A DNA stretch of 64,000 bases from an uncultured Bacteroidia bacterium (GCA_902781705.1 CACZKE010000013.1:1-64000); one strand, 5' to 3'. Positions 32,336 to 44,261 are shown, counted from the first letter of the stretch. Numbers and translations: made by a program. The notes: generated by a model from the sequence alone, not told the origin.

Positions 32336-33919
32336 ATGTCGGGCACTTTTTTCATTTTCGTCACCGGAGGCGTCGTTTCCTCCCTGGGAAAGGGGATTAT
32401 CTCCTCCAGTATCGGCAAGTTACTCCAGAGTTCCGGTTACCGGGTCACCATCCAGAAATTCGACCCGTACATCAACATCGACCCGGGTACGTTAAATCCT
32501 TATGAGCACGGAGAGTGCTACGTCACGGAGGACGGGATGGAGACGGACCTGGACCTCGGGCACTACGAGCGCTTCACCGGCATCCGGACCACCCGGCGGA
32601 ACTCGATGACGACGGGGAAGATCTACCAGGCGGTCATCGACAAGGAGCGTCGGGGAGATTATCTCGGGAAGACGATCCAGGTGGTCCCGCACATCACCGA
32701 CGAAATCAAGCGCCGGATCATGGCCAATGCATCCGAGGGGGAGTTCGACTTCATCATCACGGAGATCGGCGGCACCATCGGCGACATCGAGAGCGCGCCC
32801 TTCATGGAGGCGATCCGGCAGCTCCGCTGGGAACTCTCCGGACGGACCCTGAGCATCCACCTGACCTACATCCCCTACCTCCGGGCGGCCGGAGAACTGA
32901 AGACCAAACCTACCCAGCATTCCGTCAAGGAACTGCAGGGCATGGGCATCCAGCCGGACATCCTGGTCCTGAGGACGGAGAAGCACCTGGAACGGGGATT
33001 GCTGGACAAGGTAGCCTCCTTCTGCAACGTAGCCAAGGACTGTGTTATCCAGAGCGAGGACCTGCCCAGCATCTACGAGGTGCCGCTGAACATGCACCGG
33101 CAGGGACTGGACGCCCGCATCCTGGAAAAGTTCGGCCTGAAGCAGGAACCTGAACACCTCCAGGCGCTCGCCGTCTGGGAGGACTTCGTCCGGAAGGAGA
33201 AGTCCCTGACGGACAGTGTCACGGTAGGTCTCGTGGGCAAATACGACCTCCAGGACGCCTACAAGAGCATCCGGGAGAGCCTCCACATCGCCGGGGTCCA
33301 TGCCGGACGGAAGGTGGAAATCCGCTTTGTCAACAGTGAAACCTTCACGCCGGATGCTTTGGCGGGTGTCGATGGCATCGTCATCTGTCCGGGATTCGGC
33401 CGGCGGGGCATTCAGGGGAAGATCGACGCGGTCCGGTACGCCCGGGAGCACGACCTCCCCTGCTTCGGCATCTGCCTCGGGATGCAGATGATGGTCATCG
33501 AATTCGCCCGGGACGTGCTGGGCTGGGCCGATGCAGACAGTACCGAGATGAACCCGAAAACCGCCCACAACGTCATCGACCTCATGGAGGAACAGAAGAA
33601 AATCACGGCGATGGGCGGAACCATGCGGCTCGGAACCTACGGCTGTGACCTTTCCGAAGGAAGCCGCGTCCGGAACATCTACGGCTGCGCCCATATCACC
33701 GAACGGCACCGTCACCGGTACGAGTTCAACAATGCCTGCCGGGCGGACTTTGAGGCCGCCGGCATGCGCTGCACGGGCCTCAATACGGAGAACGACCTCG
33801 TGGAAATCGTGGAAATCCCGACGCTCCGCTGGTTCATCGGTACCCAGTTCCATCCGGAATATGCCACGACGGTCCTCCAGCCGCATCCGTTGTTCCTGGA
33901 TTTCGTAAAGACCTTATAA
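32336..33919 (+). CDS. pyrG: CTP synthase
   Basis: It aminates UTP to CTP using glutamine and ATP. The 527 residues comprise a synthase domain (about 1-265; FVTGGVVSSLGKGI P-loop, KFDPYINIDPGTLNPYEHGECYVTEDG, EIGGTIGDIES) and a class I glutamine amidotransferase domain (about 280-527). The latter has GIVICPGFGRRGIQGK, the nucleophile in CFGICLGMQ and the His/Glu pair in QFHPEY. All catalytic residues are present. purF follows 2 bases after the stop, pairing pyrimidine and purine steps that both use glutamine. Confidence 0.96.
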   Translation: MSGTFFIFVTGGVVSSLGKGIISSSIGKLLQSSGYRVTIQKFDPYINIDPGTLNPYEHGECYVTEDGMETDLDLGHYERFTGIRTTRRNSMTTGKIYQAVIDKERRGDYLGKTIQVVPHITDEIKRRIMANASEGEFDFIITEIGGTIGDIESAPFMEAIRQLRWELSGRTLSIHLTYIPYLRAAGELKTKPTQHSVKELQGMGIQPDILVLRTEKHLERGLLDKVASFCNVAKDCVIQSEDLPSIYEVPLNMHRQGLDARILEKFGLKQEPEHLQALAVWEDFVRKEKSLTDSVTVGLVGKYDLQDAYKSIRESLHIAGVHAGRKVEIRFVNSETFTPDALAGVDGIVICPGFGRRGIQGKIDAVRYAREHDLPCFGICLGMQMMVIEFARDVLGWADADSTEMNPKTAHNVIDLMEEQKKITAMGGTMRLGTYGCDLSEGSRVRNIYGCAHITERHRHRYEFNNACRADFEAAGMRCTGLNTENDLVEIVEIPTLRWFIGTQFHPEYATTVLQPHPLFLDFVKTL

Positions 33920-33921
33920 AG

Positions 33922-35301
33922 ATGGATTTCCGTTCTTTGCACGAAGAATGCGGCGTGTTCGGGGCCATCGGGGTGGAGAACGCCTACGACGTGGTCATGA
34001 CCGGCTTGGCGGCCCTGCAGCACCGGGGCCAGGAGGGGTGCGGCATCGCCTATACGGACGAGGATGGGGAAATCCATGTGGACAAGGGGCCGGGGCTCGT
34101 GTTCCGTGTCTTCTCACAGGTCATCCCGGGAAGCCATCCGGGGCGGAGCGCCATCGGCCATGTCCGGTACGGGACGGCCGGCGGGCGGGAAGCGGACAAC
34201 ATCCAGCCGTTCGCCTTCCATCAGCACGGGGACGACTACGCCATCGCCCATAACGGAAACATTGTCAATGCCAAGGAGTTGAAAGCGGCGATGGGCCACC
34301 GCGAAGTCCTGTTCAGCTCCTCCTCCGACAGCGAGATCCTGGGGCATCTGGTGAAGATGCCGCCCTACGGGAAGGCTCCCCTTTCCGGCGATACCCTCTC
34401 GCTCGCCCTCAACCGGATCGAGGGCGCCTTCTCCTACCTGGTCCTGATCCCGGACCGGCTCTATGCCGCCCGGGACAAGCACGGATTCCGTCCGCTGTCC
34501 ATCGGCCGGCTGGGAAGCGGCTTTGTCTTCAGCAGCGAGACCTGCGCCCTGGGCGCTGTCGGCGCACGGCATATCCGCGATGTGGAGCCTGGCGAACTGA
34601 TTACGGCCGATGCCTCGGGCCTCCGGACCCGCCGCTGGTCCCGATTCCGCCGCAACGCCCTCTGCGCGATGGAATACATCTATTTCGCCCGCCCCGACAG
34701 CGACATCGAAGGGGTCAATGTCCACGCCTTCCGGAAGGAATCCGGCCGGATTCTCTTCGAGGAGAATCCCGTGGAGGCCGACATGGTCTTCGGCGTCCCG
34801 GACTCCGGCCTGAGCCCCGCCATCGGCTATTCCGAAAGGAGCGGCATCCCCCTGGAAATGGGCGTCATCAAGAATTTCTACGTGGGCCGGACCTTCATCG
34901 AGCCCACCCAGCAGATGCGGGAAGCCGGCGTCCGCCTGAAGCTGACACCGGTCCGAAGTGTCGTGAAAGGGAAAGACGTCGTGGTCATCGACGATTCCAT
35001 CGTCCGGGGCACCACCTCCCGGCAACTTGTGAAGATGCTCCGGGACGCCGGTGCCCGGCATGTGCACCTGCGCATTTCCTCGCCTCCCCTGAAGCACCCC
35101 TGCTTCTACGGCATCGACATTTCCTCGGAATCGGAGCTAATCTCCTCCCGGCTGGACATGGAGGAAGTCCGCCGTTTCATCGGCGCGGACTCCCTCGCCT
35201 TCCTCTCGAAAGAAGGCTTGCTCCTCGCCGGCCACCGCACCGACCTGTGCATGGCCTGCTTCGACGGGAACTACCCGACGGCACTGTATTCTTTCCGGTA
35301 A
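33922..35301 (+). CDS. purF: Amidophosphoribosyltransferase
   Basis: First committed step of purine synthesis: PRPP plus glutamine to phosphoribosylamine. The 459-residue precursor begins with a short propeptide before the N-terminal nucleophile Cys (EECGVFG). It has the class II glutaminase motifs RYGTAGG, HNGNIVN and SDSE, and the PRPP loop VVVIDDSIVRGTTS. The four Cys that bind a 4Fe-4S cluster in the B. subtilis enzyme are all present (ALCAMEYIYFARPDS, HPCFYGID, LCMACFDG), so oxygen sensitivity is expected. It converges on atpG with only 3 bases between stops. Confidence 0.95.
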   Translation: MDFRSLHEECGVFGAIGVENAYDVVMTGLAALQHRGQEGCGIAYTDEDGEIHVDKGPGLVFRVFSQVIPGSHPGRSAIGHVRYGTAGGREADNIQPFAFHQHGDDYAIAHNGNIVNAKELKAAMGHREVLFSSSSDSEILGHLVKMPPYGKAPLSGDTLSLALNRIEGAFSYLVLIPDRLYAARDKHGFRPLSIGRLGSGFVFSSETCALGAVGARHIRDVEPGELITADASGLRTRRWSRFRRNALCAMEYIYFARPDSDIEGVNVHAFRKESGRILFEENPVEADMVFGVPDSGLSPAIGYSERSGIPLEMGVIKNFYVGRTFIEPTQQMREAGVRLKLTPVRSVVKGKDVVVIDDSIVRGTTSRQLVKMLRDAGARHVHLRISSPPLKHPCFYGIDISSESELISSRLDMEEVRRFIGADSLAFLSKEGLLLAGHRTDLCMACFDGNYPTALYSFR

Positions 35302-35304
35302 AGG

Positions 35305-36222
35305 CTACTTTTCCTGACTGCCGCCGGCGAGGTCGAGGATCTCGGCCGTAATCTTCTGCTGGCGGGATTTGTTGTACTGGAGAGTGAGTTCCTGGAGGAG
35401 GTCTTCGCCGTTGTCGGTGGCCGTCTGCATGGCGACGGTGCGGGCGGCATGCTCGGAGGCGTTGCTGTCCAGAAGGGCCGTGTAGAACTTGAGTTTCAGG
35501 GACTTGGGAAGGAGCTCCTCGAGGAGTTCCCGGGCCGAGGGTTCCAGGATGTAATCGGTTTCAGATTCCTTCGCTTCGCTCGGAATGACAGGGGTGGAAG
35601 GAAGGAAGGTTTCCCGGACGGGAACCTGCTTGCCGGAGGAAACGAAGTGGTTGTAAACGAGCTCCACCCGGTCGATGCTTCCGGTGCGGAAGTCTTCCAT
35701 CAGCTGCCCGGCCAGGGCGGCGGCCTCCGCGTAGGAAGGCTTGTCGGCCAGGTCGTGGAAGTCCGCAGGGGAAGGATGCCCCACCTTTTTCATCGCTTCG
35801 GCCATCTTGCGGCCGACACTGTAGACCGTCACCTGCGCATCCCCGTAAGACCGAATAGTCTCCAAGGCAAGCCGCACGGCATTGGCATTGAACGCGCCGC
35901 AAAGGGAGGAATTCGATGCGAAAGCGACGATAGCGACCTTTTCTCCCGCCGATGTCTCCGGGCCGGGGGTGACGCTTTCCTCCGCGTCGCTTCGCGACCC
36001 AATACGGGCATATGCTCCGGAAAGCGCCACCCCCGGTCCTCCAATCTGAGCGGTCAAGCGCCCCAGCATCTCCTGCAACTTCCGTTCATACGGGCGCATG
36101 CCTTCGATGGCCTGCTGGGCCTTGCGGAGTTTGGCGGAGGCGACGAGTTTCATCGCGGAGGTGATCTTCAGCGTACTCTTGACGGAGGCGATGCGGCCTT
36201 TGATTTCTTTTAATGACGGCAT
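35305..36222 (-). CDS. atpG: ATP synthase gamma subunit
   Basis: The rotating central stalk of F1. The 305-residue product has the N-terminal helix LKEIKGRIASVKSTLKITSAMKLVA, the VAIVAFASNSSLCGAFNAN strand and a C-terminal helix (AMQTATDNGEDLLQELTLQYNKSRQQKITAEILDLAGG). It is somewhat longer than the usual about 290. Part of the excess, PVIPSEAKESET near residue 220, is encoded by an in-frame copy of the dispersed repeat. Another loop near residue 75-95 also looks long. Last gene of the atp operon. Confidence 0.95.
   Translation of the reverse strand: MPSLKEIKGRIASVKSTLKITSAMKLVASAKLRKAQQAIEGMRPYERKLQEMLGRLTAQIGGPGVALSGAYARIGSRSDAEESVTPGPETSAGEKVAIVAFASNSSLCGAFNANAVRLALETIRSYGDAQVTVYSVGRKMAEAMKKVGHPSPADFHDLADKPSYAEAAALAGQLMEDFRTGSIDRVELVYNHFVSSGKQVPVRETFLPSTPVIPSEAKESETDYILEPSARELLEELLPKSLKLKFYTALLDSNASEHAARTVAMQTATDNGEDLLQELTLQYNKSRQQKITAEILDLAGGSQEK
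35563..35590. repeat. Dispersed palindromic repeat inside atpG
   Basis: AGATTCCTTCGCTTCGCTCG followed by GAATGACA is nearly identical to the intergenic copy at 47792-47820. It is read through in frame on the minus strand as IPSEAKES. Confidence 0.8.
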
Positions 36223-36227
36223 AGGGC

Positions 36228-36277
36228 AGATTCTTCGCTTCGCTCAGAATGACAAAATGAATCGCTCAGAACGACAA
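36228..36277. repeat. Dispersed repeat, one and a half copies, between atpA and atpG
   Basis: AGATTCTTCGCTTCGCTCAG then AATGACA is followed at once by a second partial unit, GAATCGCTCAGAACGACAA, ending at the atpA stop codon. It fills almost the entire atpA-atpG gap (55 bases). Confidence 0.75.
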
Positions 36278-37858
36278 TTACATTCCCGCGATGATCGCGG
36301 CGGCTTCGGTGCGGATGATTTCGCCGATCTCATCGGTCATCTTGCCGTCGGCCAGCGGGGCGATGACATCGTCCTTGTGGGCGGCGCGGAGGCGGTCCAG
36401 GAAGAGTTCCTGGAACTCGCGGACACGGGTGACCGGGATGTCCCGCATGAGGGCGTTCGTGCCGCAATAGAGGACAGCGACCTGTTCGCCCACGGGCATC
36501 GGGCTGTACTGGGGCTGGATGAGGAGTTGGTTGTTCTTGCGGCCCTTGTCCAGGGCCATCTCCGTGACCTTGTCCATGTCGGAGGAGAACTTGGAGAAGG
36601 CCTCCAGTTCGCTGTATTGGGCCTGGTCGATCTTGAGGGTACCGGCCACTTTCTTCATGGATTTCACCTGGGCGCTGCCGCCCACACGGGAGACGCTGAT
36701 ACCCACGTTGATGGCCGGACGGATGCCCTGGTTGAAGAGGGCGCTCTCCAGGTAGATCTGGCCGTCGGTGATGGAGATGACGTTGGTCGGGATATAGGCC
36801 GATACGTCGCCGGCCTGGGTCTCGATGATCGGGAGGGCGGTGAGGGAGCCGCCGCCGCGCACTTTCCCGTGAAGGACTTCCGGGAGGTCATTCATCTGCT
36901 CGGCAACTTCCTGCTGGTCAATAATTTTCGCCGCCCGCTCCAGGAGACGGGAGTGCAGGTAGAAGATATCGCCCGGATAGGCCTCGCGACCGGACGGGCG
37001 CTTCAGGATCAGGGACACCTCACGGTAGGCGACGGCCTGCTTCGAGAGGTCGTCATACACGACGAGGGCATGGCGTCCCGTGTCGCGGAAAAACTCGCCG
37101 ATGGCGGCGCCGGCGAAAGGCGCATAATACTGCAGGGCGGCCGGATCGGCAGCCGTGGCGGCGACGACGACCGTATAGTCCATCGCCCCGTGCTCCCGGA
37201 GCGTCTTGACGATGCTCGCGACCGTGGAACCCTTCTGGCCCACAGCCACATAGATGCAGTACACGGGCTTCCCGTCCAGGAAGTTCTGCCGCTGGTTGAT
37301 GATGGTGTCGATGGCAATGGCGGTCTTTCCCGTCTGGCGGTCGCCGATGATGAGTTCACGCTGGCCGCGGCCGATCGGGATCATCGCGTCGATGGCCTTG
37401 AGGCCCGTCTGCAGCGGCTCGCTCACCGGCTGGCGGTAGATGACGCCCGGGGCCTTGCGCTCCAGGGGCATATCAACCTTCTCCCCTTCGATGGCGCCCA
37501 GGCCGTCCAGGGGGTTGCCCAGCGGATCCACGACGCGGCCCACCATGGACTCGCCCACCGGGATGGAGGCGATGCGGCGGGTACGCCGGACCACGGCCCC
37601 TTCCTTCAGGAGGTCCGTCGGGCCCATCAGGACGGCGCCCACGTTGTCCGGTTCCAGGTTCATCACGACGGCCATCACGCCGTCGCCGCAGTCCAGCAGT
37701 TCGCCGGCCTCGGCATGGTCCAGCCCGTAGATGCGCACGACACCGTCGCTCACCTGCAGGACCTTGCCGATCTCCTCGAACTGGAGGTCGCTCTTCATTT
37801 CCCGGAGCTGGCTCAGCAGCACTTCGGAGATTTCACTGGGTTTTATCGCATTTGCCAT
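36278..37858 (-). CDS. atpA: ATP synthase alpha subunit
   Basis: Non-catalytic nucleotide-binding subunit of F1. The 526 residues show the P-loop [13 protein letters not shown], the preceding [12 protein letters not shown], the [23 protein letters not shown] signature and the N-terminal ISEVLLSQL delta-binding helix. It starts 2 bases after the atpH stop. Nothing unusual in the protein. Confidence 0.97.
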   Translation of the reverse strand: MANAIKPSEISEVLLSQLREMKSDLQFEEIGKVLQVSDGVVRIYGLDHAEAGELLDCGDGVMAVVMNLEPDNVGAVLMGPTDLLKEGAVVRRTRRIASIPVGESMVGRVVDPLGNPLDGLGAIEGEKVDMPLERKAPGVIYRQPVSEPLQTGLKAIDAMIPIGRGQRELIIGDRQTGKTAIAIDTIINQRQNFLDGKPVYCIYVAVGQKGSTVASIVKTLREHGAMDYTVVVAATAADPAALQYYAPFAGAAIGEFFRDTGRHALVVYDDLSKQAVAYREVSLILKRPSGREAYPGDIFYLHSRLLERAAKIIDQQEVAEQMNDLPEVLHGKVRGGGSLTALPIIETQAGDVSAYIPTNVISITDGQIYLESALFNQGIRPAINVGISVSRVGGSAQVKSMKKVAGTLKIDQAQYSELEAFSKFSSDMDKVTEMALDKGRKNNQLLIQPQYSPMPVGEQVAVLYCGTNALMRDIPVTRVREFQELFLDRLRAAHKDDVIAPLADGKMTDEIGEIIRTEAAAIIAGM

Positions 37859-37860
37859 AC

Positions 37861-38418
37861 TTACACGATTCTTCTGTTTTTCTCGATGAACTGGAGCCGG
37901 ATGAGCTCCAGCTGGCGGGAGACGCTCTTGTCGATCATCGCATCGTCGATGTCGAACACGAATCCCCCGATGAGGGACGGATCTACCTCCACGTCGATCT
38001 GCGCCTCGCAGCCGGTCCGTTCCCGGACCAGGGCCTTGAGTCGTTCCAGGAGGCTGTCCGGCGGCGGAACCGCCACCTTCAGGGACGCCTTCCGGATGCC
38101 GATGCTCCGGCGGTACCGGTCCACGAAATCCCTGAGCGTGAGCGGCAGGAGGTCGGTCCGGCCGTTTGCCATCATCAGGCGGATGAACCGCTCGAGGTCC
38201 GTTTCCATGGGCCCGTCCAGCGCGGCGCGGAGCAGTTTCATCTTCTCCGCATCCGAGACGACATCCTTCGCCGCCACCATCCGGGAGAGGTCCGGGACCT
38301 CGCCGATGACCCGGGCGAGCCTTTCCGCCTGGGCGCAGACGGCCTCGCCCCGACCGGTCTCATGGACATACTTGGTCAGGGCTTCCGCGTAACGAAGACG
38401 GACGATGCTCGTATTCAT
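37861..38418 (-). CDS. atpH: ATP synthase delta subunit
   Basis: Part of the peripheral stalk (OSCP homologue) joining F1 to the b subunits. The 185-residue product starts [16 protein letters not shown] and ends with the two-domain pattern ([30 protein letters not shown]-type C-terminus). Its ATG overlaps the atpF stop by one base. Sequence divergence is normal for this subunit; position in the operon confirms it. Confidence 0.94.
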   Translation of the reverse strand: MNTSIVRLRYAEALTKYVHETGRGEAVCAQAERLARVIGEVPDLSRMVAAKDVVSDAEKMKLLRAALDGPMETDLERFIRLMMANGRTDLLPLTLRDFVDRYRRSIGIRKASLKVAVPPPDSLLERLKALVRERTGCEAQIDVEVDPSLIGGFVFDIDDAMIDKSVSRQLELIRLQFIEKNRRIV

Positions 38419-38921
38419 CAGTTGATGCCGGCTCGGGTGGTTTCGTCGACCATCTTGTCAATGTACTCCCGCTGGGCCTCGTCGACGGAAAGGTCCTTGC
38501 GGAGAATCTTCTCGGCGATGGACACGGAGAGGAGGGCGACCTCCTTCCGGACGTCCCGGAGGGCCGATTCCTTCTCGGCCGCGATCTGCGTGCGGGCGTC
38601 GGCAAGGATCTTGTCGGCCTCCGCGCGCGCCTGCTCCTTCGCCTCGGCGAGGATCCGTGCCTTGGTCTCGGACGCCTCCTTGAGGATGGCGCTCTGCTCC
38701 TTGCGGGCCTCGTCGAGCATTTGCCGCTGTTCCTCCGCCAAAGCCGCCATCCGCGCCTCAATGGCACGGGCGTCCGCGATGGACTGGTCTATCCGTTCTT
38801 TCCGTTTCCGGACCATATCCGTGATGACGGGAAATCCGAATTTCGCAAGCACAAAGAAGACGATGCCGAAAATCAGCGTCATCCAGAACAGGAGTCCGAA
38901 ATCAGGCGTAATGAGTGACAT
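38418..38921 (-). CDS. atpF: ATP synthase subunit b
   Basis: Peripheral stalk subunit with one N-terminal membrane segment (LLFWMTLIFGIVFFVLAKFG) and a long charged helix (about 35-165) that dimerises. The 167-residue length is typical. Located between atpE and atpH as usual. Confidence 0.95.
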   Translation of the reverse strand: MSLITPDFGLLFWMTLIFGIVFFVLAKFGFPVITDMVRKRKERIDQSIADARAIEARMAALAEEQRQMLDEARKEQSAILKEASETKARILAEAKEQARAEADKILADARTQIAAEKESALRDVRKEVALLSVSIAEKILRKDLSVDEAQREYIDKMVDETTRAGIN

Positions 38922-38925
38922 GGTT

Positions 38926-39177
38926 CTACTTGCCGATCAGGCAGACAAGGATGGCGAAAAGGCAGGCACCTTCCACAAGCGCGCCGATGATGATGGCGGT
39001 GAGCCGGTAATGATCAGCCTTTTCCGGCTGGCGGGCACCGGCTTCAAGAGCGGCCTTACCGATGTTACCGATACCGAAAGCGGCGGCGATAGCGGCGATA
39101 CCCGCTCCCAGGGCCGCACCGGCCTTACCGAGCGCAGCGCTGCCGACAGCCTGAAGAATCATCGTAGAGAGTAGCAT
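38926..39177 (-). CDS. atpE: ATP synthase subunit c
   Basis: Proteolipid of the rotor ring: two membrane helices joined by a polar loop (GARQPEKADHY). The first helix is glycine-rich (GAALGAGIAAIAAAFGIGNIG); the second carries the ion-binding Glu in IIGALVEGACLFAILVC. The residues near that Glu do not obviously form the Na+ motif, so proton coupling is more likely. 83 residues. Confidence 0.95.
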   Translation of the reverse strand: MLLSTMILQAVGSAALGKAGAALGAGIAAIAAAFGIGNIGKAALEAGARQPEKADHYRLTAIIIGALVEGACLFAILVCLIGK

Positions 39178-39197
39178 AATTCTATGGTTTTAATGGT

Positions 39198-40238
39198 TTA
39201 TTCTTTTTCCTCCTCAGGATGCTGTCGGCTGAGGCCGATAAACACGCTGGAGAGCATCGTAAATATATATGCTTGCAGGAACGCCACCAGGAGTTCCAAA
39301 ATATCCATGAAAACACCGAAGACAACCGCGATGACAGTCAGTCCCGAATTCATCGCTGCCCCGAGTTCCGCCGTCAGGAAAACAACCGCAACGACACCCA
39401 GGATCATCATATGTCCCGCCAGTATGTTGGCAAAAAGCCGGACCATCAAGGAGAAAGGTTTGGTAAACATACCGATGATTTCGATCAGGGGCATCAAGGG
39501 GATGACCTTCAGGAACATCGGGACGTCCGGCCAGAAAATGTCTTTGTAATAATGCTTGTTTCCGAACAGGTTCACGGCCAGGAATGTGAACATCGCCATG
39601 GCAAAGGTGACCGCAATGTTACCGGTGATGTTAGCCCCGCCCGGGAAGAACGGGACGATTCCCAGCAGGTTGTTCACGAAGATGAAAAAGAACGCCGTAA
39701 GGAGATAAGGAGAATATCGCTTGTAATCGGGTCCCACGCAAGGTTTGATGATATCGTCTTCCACCATGGAGACAAGCATCTCGATGAGGCCGGCAAAGCC
39801 ACCGGGAGCCTCCTCCCGTGCATCGTGTTTCTTGTACCAACGCGCTCCTATGAGAATCAGAAGCACCAGCACGAGACTGTTGAACATCAGACCCGCAACG
39901 TTCTTTGTTATCGAGATATCCAGGGGACGCACATCACCGTCCGGCGTCTGTTCCATAATCCTTTCTTTGTGGGTTTCCGGGTCGTGGACCAAGTAGAAAC
40001 CCTCATAAGGGCCTTCTTCCAAATGACGGGAAGAAAAGACATGCCACCCTGTAGTCTTGCTATGGACGATGACAGGCAACGGGATACTTACGGGGTGACC
40101 GTTGACGGTCGTGATGTGCCATTCATAGGAATCCAGTACATGGCCATAAAGGTACTCGTCCATATCCAGCTCCTCTGCGGACAAAGGAACCGGTAATATC
40201 GACAGGAACAAAACGGCTATGTACCTCAACCACTTCAT
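39198..40238 (-). CDS. atpB: ATP synthase subunit a
   Basis: Stator channel subunit. The ATG at 40238 overlaps the atpC stop (ATGA), giving 346 residues. As in other Bacteroidota it has a cleavable-looking signal (MKWLRYIAVLFLSILPVPLSA) and a periplasmic N-terminal domain of about 110 residues before the membrane part. The essential Arg lies in the SLMVRLFANILAGHMMI helix, and the last helix is LVAFLQAYIFTMLSSVFIGL. No atpI gene is present between atpC and atpB. Confidence 0.95.
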   Translation of the reverse strand: MKWLRYIAVLFLSILPVPLSAEELDMDEYLYGHVLDSYEWHITTVNGHPVSIPLPVIVHSKTTGWHVFSSRHLEEGPYEGFYLVHDPETHKERIMEQTPDGDVRPLDISITKNVAGLMFNSLVLVLLILIGARWYKKHDAREEAPGGFAGLIEMLVSMVEDDIIKPCVGPDYKRYSPYLLTAFFFIFVNNLLGIVPFFPGGANITGNIAVTFAMAMFTFLAVNLFGNKHYYKDIFWPDVPMFLKVIPLMPLIEIIGMFTKPFSLMVRLFANILAGHMMILGVVAVVFLTAELGAAMNSGLTVIAVVFGVFMDILELLVAFLQAYIFTMLSSVFIGLSRQHPEEEKE

Positions 40239-40476
40239 ACTTCCACGCAAGCTTCTACCTGATTGTCATGCACTTCCACGAATCCCGAAGCGATGGAGAG
40301 GCGCTGTTCGCCGCTCTCGTTGACATAGACGATGTCGCCCTGGTCCAGGGAGGAGATCAGGGGGGCGTGGTCCTTCAGGACCTCGAACGGCGCCAGCGAG
40401 CCCGGCAGCGTCACGGCCGACACCTCCGTCTCCACGAGCGTCCCCTCGGGGGATACGATATGCAGTCTGATATCCA

Positions 40477-40477
<1 letters not shown>
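40235..40477 (-). CDS. atpC: ATP synthase epsilon subunit
   Basis: Short epsilon subunit (80 residues) with only the beta-sandwich domain (VSPEGTLVETEVSAVTLPGSLAPFEVLKDHAPL); the C-terminal helical regulatory domain is missing, as is common in Bacteroidota. Regulation by the extended helices seen in E. coli is therefore not possible here. The start overlaps the atpD stop by one base. Confidence 0.94.
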
Positions 40478-42036
<1,559 letters not shown>

Positions 42037-42046
42037 TCAAAATCCG

Positions 42047-44251
42047 TCACTTCCGTCCTCCAGAAGGCAAATGTTCCAGCCAAAAGCGAAACATGGTCCG
42101 GTACAGGTGCATCGTCGTGTTCTCGCGCTCGCTGATGCCGTGGGTACGCATCGGATAGGCCATCATGGAGAACTGCTTGTCCTGTTTCACGAGTTCGTTC
42201 ACCAGCATTTCGCAGCTCTGGTAGTGGACGTTGTCATCCCCGGTGCCGTGGATCAGGAGAAGGTCCCCCTGCAGGCCGGCGGCGTGGGTAATCGGGGATC
42301 CTTCCCGATAGCCGTCCGGATTCGTGGAAGGAAGGCCCATGTAGCGCTCCTGGTAGATGGAGTCATAGAGGAACTGCGAATAGACGCCCGCGACGGCAAT
42401 TCCCACGCGGTAGATGTCCGGATACTCGAACATCAGGTGCGCGGTGGAGGATCCGCCGCCGCTCCAGCCCCAGACGCCGATGCGTTCCGGGTCCATGAAC
42501 GGGAACATCTGCTCCGCCAGACGGACCGCCTTCGCATGGTCCTGCATCGCCAGGATACCCACTTTTCCGTAGATGGATTTCCGCCATTCCCGTCCCTTGG
42601 GATTGTTCGTCCCCCGCGGGTCGATGCTCATGACGATGTACCCCTGCTGGGCCAGCAACTGATTCCAGTAGTCACCCGACCAACTGTCCTGGACGGTCGA
42701 GGAGGCCGGTTCGCCGTAGATATGGAAGATGACGGGGTATTTCTTCGCAGGGTCGAAGTCCCGGGGCTTGATCATCCAGCCGTCCAGGACGGCCTCGCCG
42801 ATATCGACCTGGAAGTATTCCCGGGTCCGGAAGCCGTAGGAGGCATAGACCTCCTTGAGCGCAGCGTTGGTTTCCAGCGTGCGGACGACCTTGTGGTCCG
42901 GAAGGGTGACCATCTCATACACCCGCGGCGTGGCGGAATTGCTGTAGGAGCACAGGGCGAACTTCGCACCCGGGGAGATATTGTAGGAATATACCCCGTG
43001 GAATCCTTCCGGCGTCACGCGCTCCGCTTTCCCCTTTCCGTCCAGCCGGCTGCGGTACAGATACTGCTCCACGGCGCTGTCCGGCGAGGCCAGGTAATAG
43101 ACATAACCGCCTTTCGTGTCGATTTCCAGCACATCGATCACATCGAACTCACCCTTGGTGATGAGGGTTTCCTTCTTCCCGTCGCGGGTTACGCGGTACA
43201 GGTGCAGCCAGCCGTCCTTTTCGCTGGTCCAGGTGAAATACTTGTTGCCGTCCAGCCAGACGATGTTGTCATGGACATTGAGGAAGGCGTCGTCATGGTC
43301 GCTGTAGAAAGGTTCCAGGGCCAGGGTCCGGACGTTGCCGTAATACACGGTGTTGGTGTTCTGGAGGCGGTTCAGCTGCTGGATCATCACCTCGTCGGTC
43401 CCGGGGACGAACTCCATCCGGGCGATGTAGTTCTCGCGCGGGTCGCCCGGTACCGGGAACCACTCCGTCCGGGCGGTCTCCACGTCCACGACGCCCACCT
43501 GCACGGCCGAATTCGTGGTCCCGGCCTTGGGATAAGGCAGCGGGATGGTGAAGGAATAGAGCGAGTCTATGTTATTGATCATCAGGAAGGTTCCCGTTCC
43601 TTCCGTATCGGAGTGCCAATAGGCGATCCGGTCCCCGGCCGGGTTCCAGCGCCAGCCGTCGTAGCAGCTCAGTTCCTCTTCGTACACCCAGTCGAAGTTG
43701 CCGTTCACGAACCGGTCTCCGCCGTCGAAGGTAAGCCTCCGGCGCTCTCCGGTGGCGACGTCCTCCACATAGAGGTCGTTGTAATAGACATAGCCGAACT
43801 TGTCCCCCGCGGGCGACAGCTTCCCGTACATCATCCGGGCGGGCTCCAGGCCTTTTCCGAGCTGACGGAGCTTGCCGGAGGCAACGTCCAGGAGCCAGTA
43901 GTCGCCCCGGGTGTTGCGCCGCCAGACCCTACGGGAGTTCGTGTAAATCACCAGCTTCGTGCGGTCCTCCGACCATTCGTACCCCTGCATCCGGAGTGGA
44001 CGCTCCGCCCCTTCCGGGATGAAGGCCGACGCGGGGACGACGACCGTCTCCGCAAGCGTGGCAGCATCCACGCGGACCAGGCCGTCCGCCGTGAAGGCGG
44101 AGTAGGAGCGGCCGTCCTCCAGCCACGTGGGCTGCGGGACGCCCCGGGCGCGGAACGTGCCTTTGACGTAAATGTCTTCGAGGGTGATTTCAGGCTGGGC
44201 CTGCAGCGCCGTGGTCATGCATAGCAGCGCAAGAAGGACAAGGTGCCTCAT
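42047..44251 (-). CDS. Dipeptidyl peptidase IV (family S9B)
   Basis: Secreted serine peptidase that removes X-Pro or X-Ala dipeptides. The 734 residues have a signal peptide (MRHLVLLALLCMTTALQA), an eight-bladed beta-propeller (about 25-490) and an alpha/beta hydrolase domain. The catalytic Ser lies in GVWGWSGGGSST, the Asp in GTGDDNVHYQ and the His in RTHGISE. Start at ATG 44251; upstream codons overlap the dacB gene. Such enzymes serve peptide use in asaccharolytic and gut Bacteroidota. It ends 28 bases before the atp promoter box. Confidence 0.93.
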   Translation of the reverse strand: MRHLVLLALLCMTTALQAQPEITLEDIYVKGTFRARGVPQPTWLEDGRSYSAFTADGLVRVDAATLAETVVVPASAFIPEGAERPLRMQGYEWSEDRTKLVIYTNSRRVWRRNTRGDYWLLDVASGKLRQLGKGLEPARMMYGKLSPAGDKFGYVYYNDLYVEDVATGERRRLTFDGGDRFVNGNFDWVYEEELSCYDGWRWNPAGDRIAYWHSDTEGTGTFLMINNIDSLYSFTIPLPYPKAGTTNSAVQVGVVDVETARTEWFPVPGDPRENYIARMEFVPGTDEVMIQQLNRLQNTNTVYYGNVRTLALEPFYSDHDDAFLNVHDNIVWLDGNKYFTWTSEKDGWLHLYRVTRDGKKETLITKGEFDVIDVLEIDTKGGYVYYLASPDSAVEQYLYRSRLDGKGKAERVTPEGFHGVYSYNISPGAKFALCSYSNSATPRVYEMVTLPDHKVVRTLETNAALKEVYASYGFRTREYFQVDIGEAVLDGWMIKPRDFDPAKKYPVIFHIYGEPASSTVQDSWSGDYWNQLLAQQGYIVMSIDPRGTNNPKGREWRKSIYGKVGILAMQDHAKAVRLAEQMFPFMDPERIGVWGWSGGGSSTAHLMFEYPDIYRVGIAVAGVYSQFLYDSIYQERYMGLPSTNPDGYREGSPITHAAGLQGDLLLIHGTGDDNVHYQSCEMLVNELVKQDKQFSMMAYPMRTHGISERENTTMHLYRTMFRFWLEHLPSGGRK

Positions 44252-44261
44252 AATGAGCAGA